NCBI RefSeq assembly: GCF_030499515.1
Contig: NZ_JASTWJ010000001.1
Location: 2,832,001 to 2,896,000, forward strand
From: Streptomyces sp. DT2A-34
Lineage (GTDB): Bacteria; Actinomycetota; Actinomycetes; Streptomycetales; Streptomycetaceae
Direction of reading: 5' to 3'
DNA: 64,000 bases
Position 1 is the stretch's first letter; every line of letters begins with the position of its first letter. This document shows, in pieces, positions 60,619-64,000 of this stretch. Made by a program: the position numbers and the translations under genes. The notes under the pieces were generated by a model. That model ran no database searches. It was not told the origin of the DNA and saw only the letters and a program-made list of their open reading frames with translations.

Positions 60619-62474
60619 CGGGAGAGCAGCGCCCCTCAGGAGCGCGGGGAACTGCGCGACAAGCCACGAAGCACCCGCACCCGGCAGACGACCCCAAGTC
60701 CCGAGCTCTCGCCCGCCGAACCCTGCCCATCGCCACCCCCAAAGACGTCCGCCGAGCCACCCTCCGCCTGATCCGAGCCGACACCAAAGCCTTCACAGCC
60801 ACCCTCGCCCTGAACTCCCTCGCAGCAATCGCCGGCCTGGCAAGCCCTTGGCTGGTGGGCCGCATCATCGACGAAGTCAGACGCGGCGGCGGTGTAACGG
60901 CCGTCGACAAACTGGCCCTGGCCATCCTGATGGCCGCAGCAGCCCAGCTGCTGCTGGCCCGCTGGGCACGGTACGTCGGCCACAGGTTCGGGGAACGGAC
61001 ACTGGCGCGCGTCCGCGAGGAATTCGTGGACCGCACCCTCGCCCTCCCCGCATCCGTCGTGGAACGAGCCGGCGCAGGCGACCTCACCGCCCGCGGCACC
61101 ACAGACGTCGCCCTCGTCGGCACGACCCTGCGCGACGTCGGCCCCGAACTGCTGATCAACTCCGTACAGGCCCTGTTCCTGCTGGCCGCGGTCATCACCC
61201 TGGACCCCTTGCTCGGCCTCTGCGGAGTACTCGGCTTCGGCGGCATCTGGTGGGCCATGCGCTGGTACCTGCGCCGCGCCCGCGACGGCTACCTCGCCGA
61301 GGGGGCCGCCACATCGGAGGTCGCGGAGATCCTCGCGGCGACCGCGACCGGCGCCCGCACGGTGGAGGCCCTGCGCCTCGAACGGCGACGCGTGGCGGCG
61401 AGCCGCGACGCGCTGGAGACGTCCCGCCGCACCCGGTTCCACACCCTGTTCCTGCGCACCGTCTTCTTCCCGGCCGTCGAGGTGTCGTACGTCGTCCCCG
61501 TGGCGACGGTCCTGCTGCTCGGCGGCGTGCTGCTGGAGCGGGGCGCGCTGAGCCTGGGCGCGGTCGTCGCGGCCGCCCTGTATCTGCAACGGCTGAGCGA
61601 ACCGCTGGACGAGATCCTGATGCGGGTCGAGCAACTGCAGAGCAGCGGCGCCTCGTTCGCTCGCGTGGAGGGCCTGGCCCGAGCCCCGCGGGCGACGGAG
61701 ACCGGCTCGCCGACCCCCGCGGACGACCGGATCGACGTGACGGGCGTGCGCTACGCCTACGACCGCGGCGGCGAGGTCCTCAGCGACGTCGACCTGACCG
61801 TGAGGCCGGGCGAGCGTCTCGCCGTCGTCGGCCCCTCGGGCGCCGGGAAGACGACCCTCAGCCGACTCCTGGCCGGTGTCGACGCGCCGACCGCCGGCTC
61901 GGTCACGGTCGGCGGCGTCCCGGTCGTCGCGCTCGGCCCGGAGCAGCTGCGCCGCCAGGTCGTCCTGGTCACCCAGGAGCACCACGTCTTCCTCGGCACG
62001 GTCCGCGACAACCTCCGTATCGCCGAACCGTCCGCCACGGACGAGGAGTTGTGGGCCGCCCTCACCGCGGTCGGCGCCGACACCTGGGTGCGGGAGCTGT
62101 CCAACGGCCTCGACACGGCGCTGGGCGACGGAGGCTGCCGTACGGACGGCTCGCAGGCCCAGCAGCTCGCCCTCGCCCGCGTGGTGCTGGCCGACCCGCA
62201 CACCCTGATCCTCGACGAGGCGACGGCCCTGCTCGACCCGACGACCGCCCGCCACACCGAGCGTGCCCTGGCCGCCGTACTTCAGGGCCGCACGGTCATC
62301 GCCATCGCCCACCGCCTGCACACCGCGCACGACGCGGACCGCGTGGCCGTGATGGAGAACGGCCGCCTCATCGAGCTCGGCACGCACGACGACCTGGTCG
62401 CGGCGGGCGGGGCGTATGCGGCGCTGTGGCGGTCGTGGCACGGGGAGCGGCCCGCCTCGCCCGGAACGGCGTAG
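60615..62474 (+). CDS. ABC exporter half-transporter D with degenerate signature motif
   Basis: A 619-residue partner of the preceding half-transporter. Walker A (GPSGAGKTT), Walker B with Glu (LILDEATALLD) and H-loop (IAIAHRLH) are canonical, but the signature motif is replaced by CRTDGSQAQQ. So the two proteins are complementary: the only complete ATP site is formed by this Walker A/B and the LSGGQ of the other subunit. GTG 60615 with GAGGAG upstream, overlapping the previous stop. Last gene of the four-gene exporter run. Confidence 0.9.
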   Translation: MTGEQRPSGARGTARQATKHPHPADDPKSRALARRTLPIATPKDVRRATLRLIRADTKAFTATLALNSLAAIAGLASPWLVGRIIDEVRRGGGVTAVDKLALAILMAAAAQLLLARWARYVGHRFGERTLARVREEFVDRTLALPASVVERAGAGDLTARGTTDVALVGTTLRDVGPELLINSVQALFLLAAVITLDPLLGLCGVLGFGGIWWAMRWYLRRARDGYLAEGAATSEVAEILAATATGARTVEALRLERRRVAASRDALETSRRTRFHTLFLRTVFFPAVEVSYVVPVATVLLLGGVLLERGALSLGAVVAAALYLQRLSEPLDEILMRVEQLQSSGASFARVEGLARAPRATETGSPTPADDRIDVTGVRYAYDRGGEVLSDVDLTVRPGERLAVVGPSGAGKTTLSRLLAGVDAPTAGSVTVGGVPVVALGPEQLRRQVVLVTQEHHVFLGTVRDNLRIAEPSATDEELWAALTAVGADTWVRELSNGLDTALGDGGCRTDGSQAQQLALARVVLADPHTLILDEATALLDPTTARHTERALAAVLQGRTVIAIAHRLHTAHDADRVAVMENGRLIELGTHDDLVAAGGAYAALWRSWHGERPASPGTA

Positions 62475-62533
62475 GCCTGATCAGGCGATCTATGCTCGGT
62501 ACCAGCACTGTCCGCTTCTCCTGGGGAAGTCCG

Positions 62534-64000
62534 TTGAACTTCTGGTCGATCTACGAGCACGGCTTCGCGCGGGTCGCCGCGTGCACCGGCCACACCGTCA
62601 TCGCCGACCCGCAGGCCAACGCCGAGGCGGTGCTGCGGCAAGCGCGCCGGTGCGCGCGGGAGGGGGTCGCCGTCGCCGTCTTCCCCGAGCTGGGCCTGAC
62701 CGGCTACTCGATCGAGGACCTGCTGCTCCAGGACGCGGTGCTCGACGAGGTGGAGCAGGCGCTCCGGGCCGTGGTCGCCGGATCGGCGGAGCTGCTGCCC
62801 GTGCTGATCGTGGGCGCCCCGCTGCGTCACCGCCACCGGATCTACAACTGCGCGGTGATCGTGCACCGCGGCCGGATCCTCGGCGTCGCGCCGAAGTCGT
62901 ACCCGCCGAACTACCGGGAGTTCTACGAGCGGCGCCAGATCGCGTCCGGCGAGGACGAGCGCGGCGGGACGATCCGCGTCGGCGGCGAGGAGGTGCCGTT
63001 CGGCGTGGACCTGCTCTTCGAGGCGGAGGACGTCCCGGGGCTGGTGCTGCACGCGGAGATCTGCGAGGACATGTGGGTGCCGGTGCCCCCGAGCGCGGAG
63101 GCGGCGCTGGCCGGTGCGACCGTGCTCGCCAACCTCTCGGGCAGCCCGATCACGGTGGGCCGGGCCGAGGACCGGCGGCTGCTGTGCCGGGCGGCGTCCT
63201 CGCGCTGCCTGGCGGCGTACGTCTACTCGGCGGCGGGTCTGGGCGAGTCGACCACGGACCTGTCCTGGGACGGGCAGACCATGATCTACGAGAACGGCGT
63301 GCTGCTGGCCGAGTCGGACCGCTTCCCGCTCGACGACCAGTACGCGGTGGCCGACGTCGACCTCGACCTGCTGCGGCAGGAGCGGCACCGGATGGGCACG
63401 TTCGACGACAACCGCCGCGCCCACGCCGCGCGGACCGGGGACTTCAGGCGGGTGCGGTTCCGGCTCGACCCGCCGGCGGCGGACCTGGGGCTGAAGCGCC
63501 GGGTCGAGCGCTTCCCGTTCGTGCCCGCGGACGCCGAGCGGCTCGCCCTGGACTGCTACGAGGCGTACAACATCCAGGTCGCGGGCCTCCAGCAGCGGCT
63601 GGCCTCGATCGGCGGCCCGAAGGTCGTCATCGGGGTGTCCGGCGGCCTGGACTCCACGCACGCGCTGATCGTCGCCGCCCGGGCGATGGACCGCGCCGGG
63701 CGCCCGCGCAGCGACATCCTGGCCTTCACCCTGCCCGGCTTCGCCACCAGCGACCACACCAAGGACAACGCCCACAAGCTGATGAACTCCCTCGGCGTCA
63801 CCGCGGCCGAGCTGGACATCACGCCGACCGCACGGCTGATGCTCAAGGAGATGGGCCACCCGTTCGCGTCCGGCGAGCCGGTGTACGACGTCACCTTCGA
63901 GAACGTGCAGGCCGGGCTGCGCACCGACTACCTGTTCCGGCTCGCCAACCAGCGCGGCGGCATCGTGCTCGGCACCGGCGACCTGTCGGAGCTGGCGCTC
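62534..64000 (+). CDS. nadE: glutamine-dependent NAD+ synthetase, 3' end outside window
   Basis: Partial gene, 489 codons in the window. The N-terminal nitrilase-like amidase supplies ammonia from glutamine through the Glu-Lys-Cys triad, visible as VFPELGLTGYS (Glu), GVAPKSYPPNYREFYE (Lys) and HAEICEDMWVP (Cys). The C-terminal synthetase domain begins with the PP-loop GVSGGLDST and continues through GFATSDHTKDNA to GTGDLSELAL at the window edge. The TTG at 62534 follows GGGGAAG and begins NFWSIYEHGFARVA as in homologues; an in-frame ATG 42 bases upstream is an alternative. Confidence 0.93.
   Translation, partial: MNFWSIYEHGFARVAACTGHTVIADPQANAEAVLRQARRCAREGVAVAVFPELGLTGYSIEDLLLQDAVLDEVEQALRAVVAGSAELLPVLIVGAPLRHRHRIYNCAVIVHRGRILGVAPKSYPPNYREFYERRQIASGEDERGGTIRVGGEEVPFGVDLLFEAEDVPGLVLHAEICEDMWVPVPPSAEAALAGATVLANLSGSPITVGRAEDRRLLCRAASSRCLAAYVYSAAGLGESTTDLSWDGQTMIYENGVLLAESDRFPLDDQYAVADVDLDLLRQERHRMGTFDDNRRAHAARTGDFRRVRFRLDPPAADLGLKRRVERFPFVPADAERLALDCYEAYNIQVAGLQQRLASIGGPKVVIGVSGGLDSTHALIVAARAMDRAGRPRSDILAFTLPGFATSDHTKDNAHKLMNSLGVTAAELDITPTARLMLKEMGHPFASGEPVYDVTFENVQAGLRTDYLFRLANQRGGIVLGTGDLSELAL

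Overview
The window is high-GC actinobacterial chromosome and almost certainly Streptomyces. Codons are strongly GC3-biased, starts are often GTG or TTG, one TTA leucine codon is seen, and the backbone order is typical of the genus: tandem glycine riboswitch-gcvT-gcvH-glyA-sdaA, then further on an EF-hand protein, a ScARP/Scabin-like ADP-ribosyltransferase, two L,D-transpeptidases and glgX. From memory this backbone resembles the S. coelicolor SCO545x-SCO547x neighbourhood; I could not check that here.

Layout. (1) 1-4.7 kb, minus strand: end of a peptide/solute ABC transporter operon (binding lipoprotein, permease), two SseB-like proteins and a P-loop ATPase. (2) 4.87-9.53 kb, plus strand: a tandem glycine riboswitch followed by glycine cleavage T and H proteins, serine hydroxymethyltransferase and L-serine dehydratase. 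(3) 9.46-42.43 kb: a probable integrated island of about 33 kb, bounded by two direct copies of the last 72 bp of the sdaA region (69/72 identical), each with AGTCCCTG-type tandem repeats just inside, as expected of a tyrosine-recombinase att structure. No integrase is visible. The island holds an AbiEii remnant, a 1.6-kb IS5-type element with a passenger gene, a sensor/SpoIIE-phosphatase gene split in two, a molybdenum hydroxylase operon, remnants of a thioesterase-like and a PIN-domain gene, and a polyketide operon. (4) 42.6-64 kb: backbone again, with a GH25 protein, MOSC protein, EF-hand protein, MerR regulator, a GNAT gene broken by an in-frame TAG, ADP-ribosyltransferase, beta-propeller lipoprotein, anti-sigma-like ATPase, enoyl-CoA hydratase, two L,D-transpeptidases, glgX, four ABC-exporter half-transporters, and the start of NAD+ synthetase.

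The most interesting unit is the operon at 21.5-42.0 kb. A fatty acyl-AMP ligase should prime the N-terminal carrier domain of a 4,936-residue synthase reading ACP-KS-AT-DH-ER-KR-ACP-KS-AT-DH-KR-ACP-C-FkbH. The next gene is a carrier protein plus thioester reductase that runs, through an apparent frameshift, into a domain like the one found in cholesterol-oxidase-type proteins, and then comes an alpha/beta hydrolase with a cysteine at the nucleophile position. The inferred chemistry is: fatty acid, one methyl-branched saturated extension, one unsaturated extension, condensation of that chain with a glyceryl unit (made from 1,3-bisphosphoglycerate by FkbH) held on the stand-alone carrier, and reductive release. 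That would give a polyketide-acyl glyceraldehyde or glycerol-type lipid. I do not know a described pathway with this architecture. The first gene carries a TTA codon (likely bldA-dependent), a perfect palindrome sits in its putative promoter, and a strong hairpin closes the operon.
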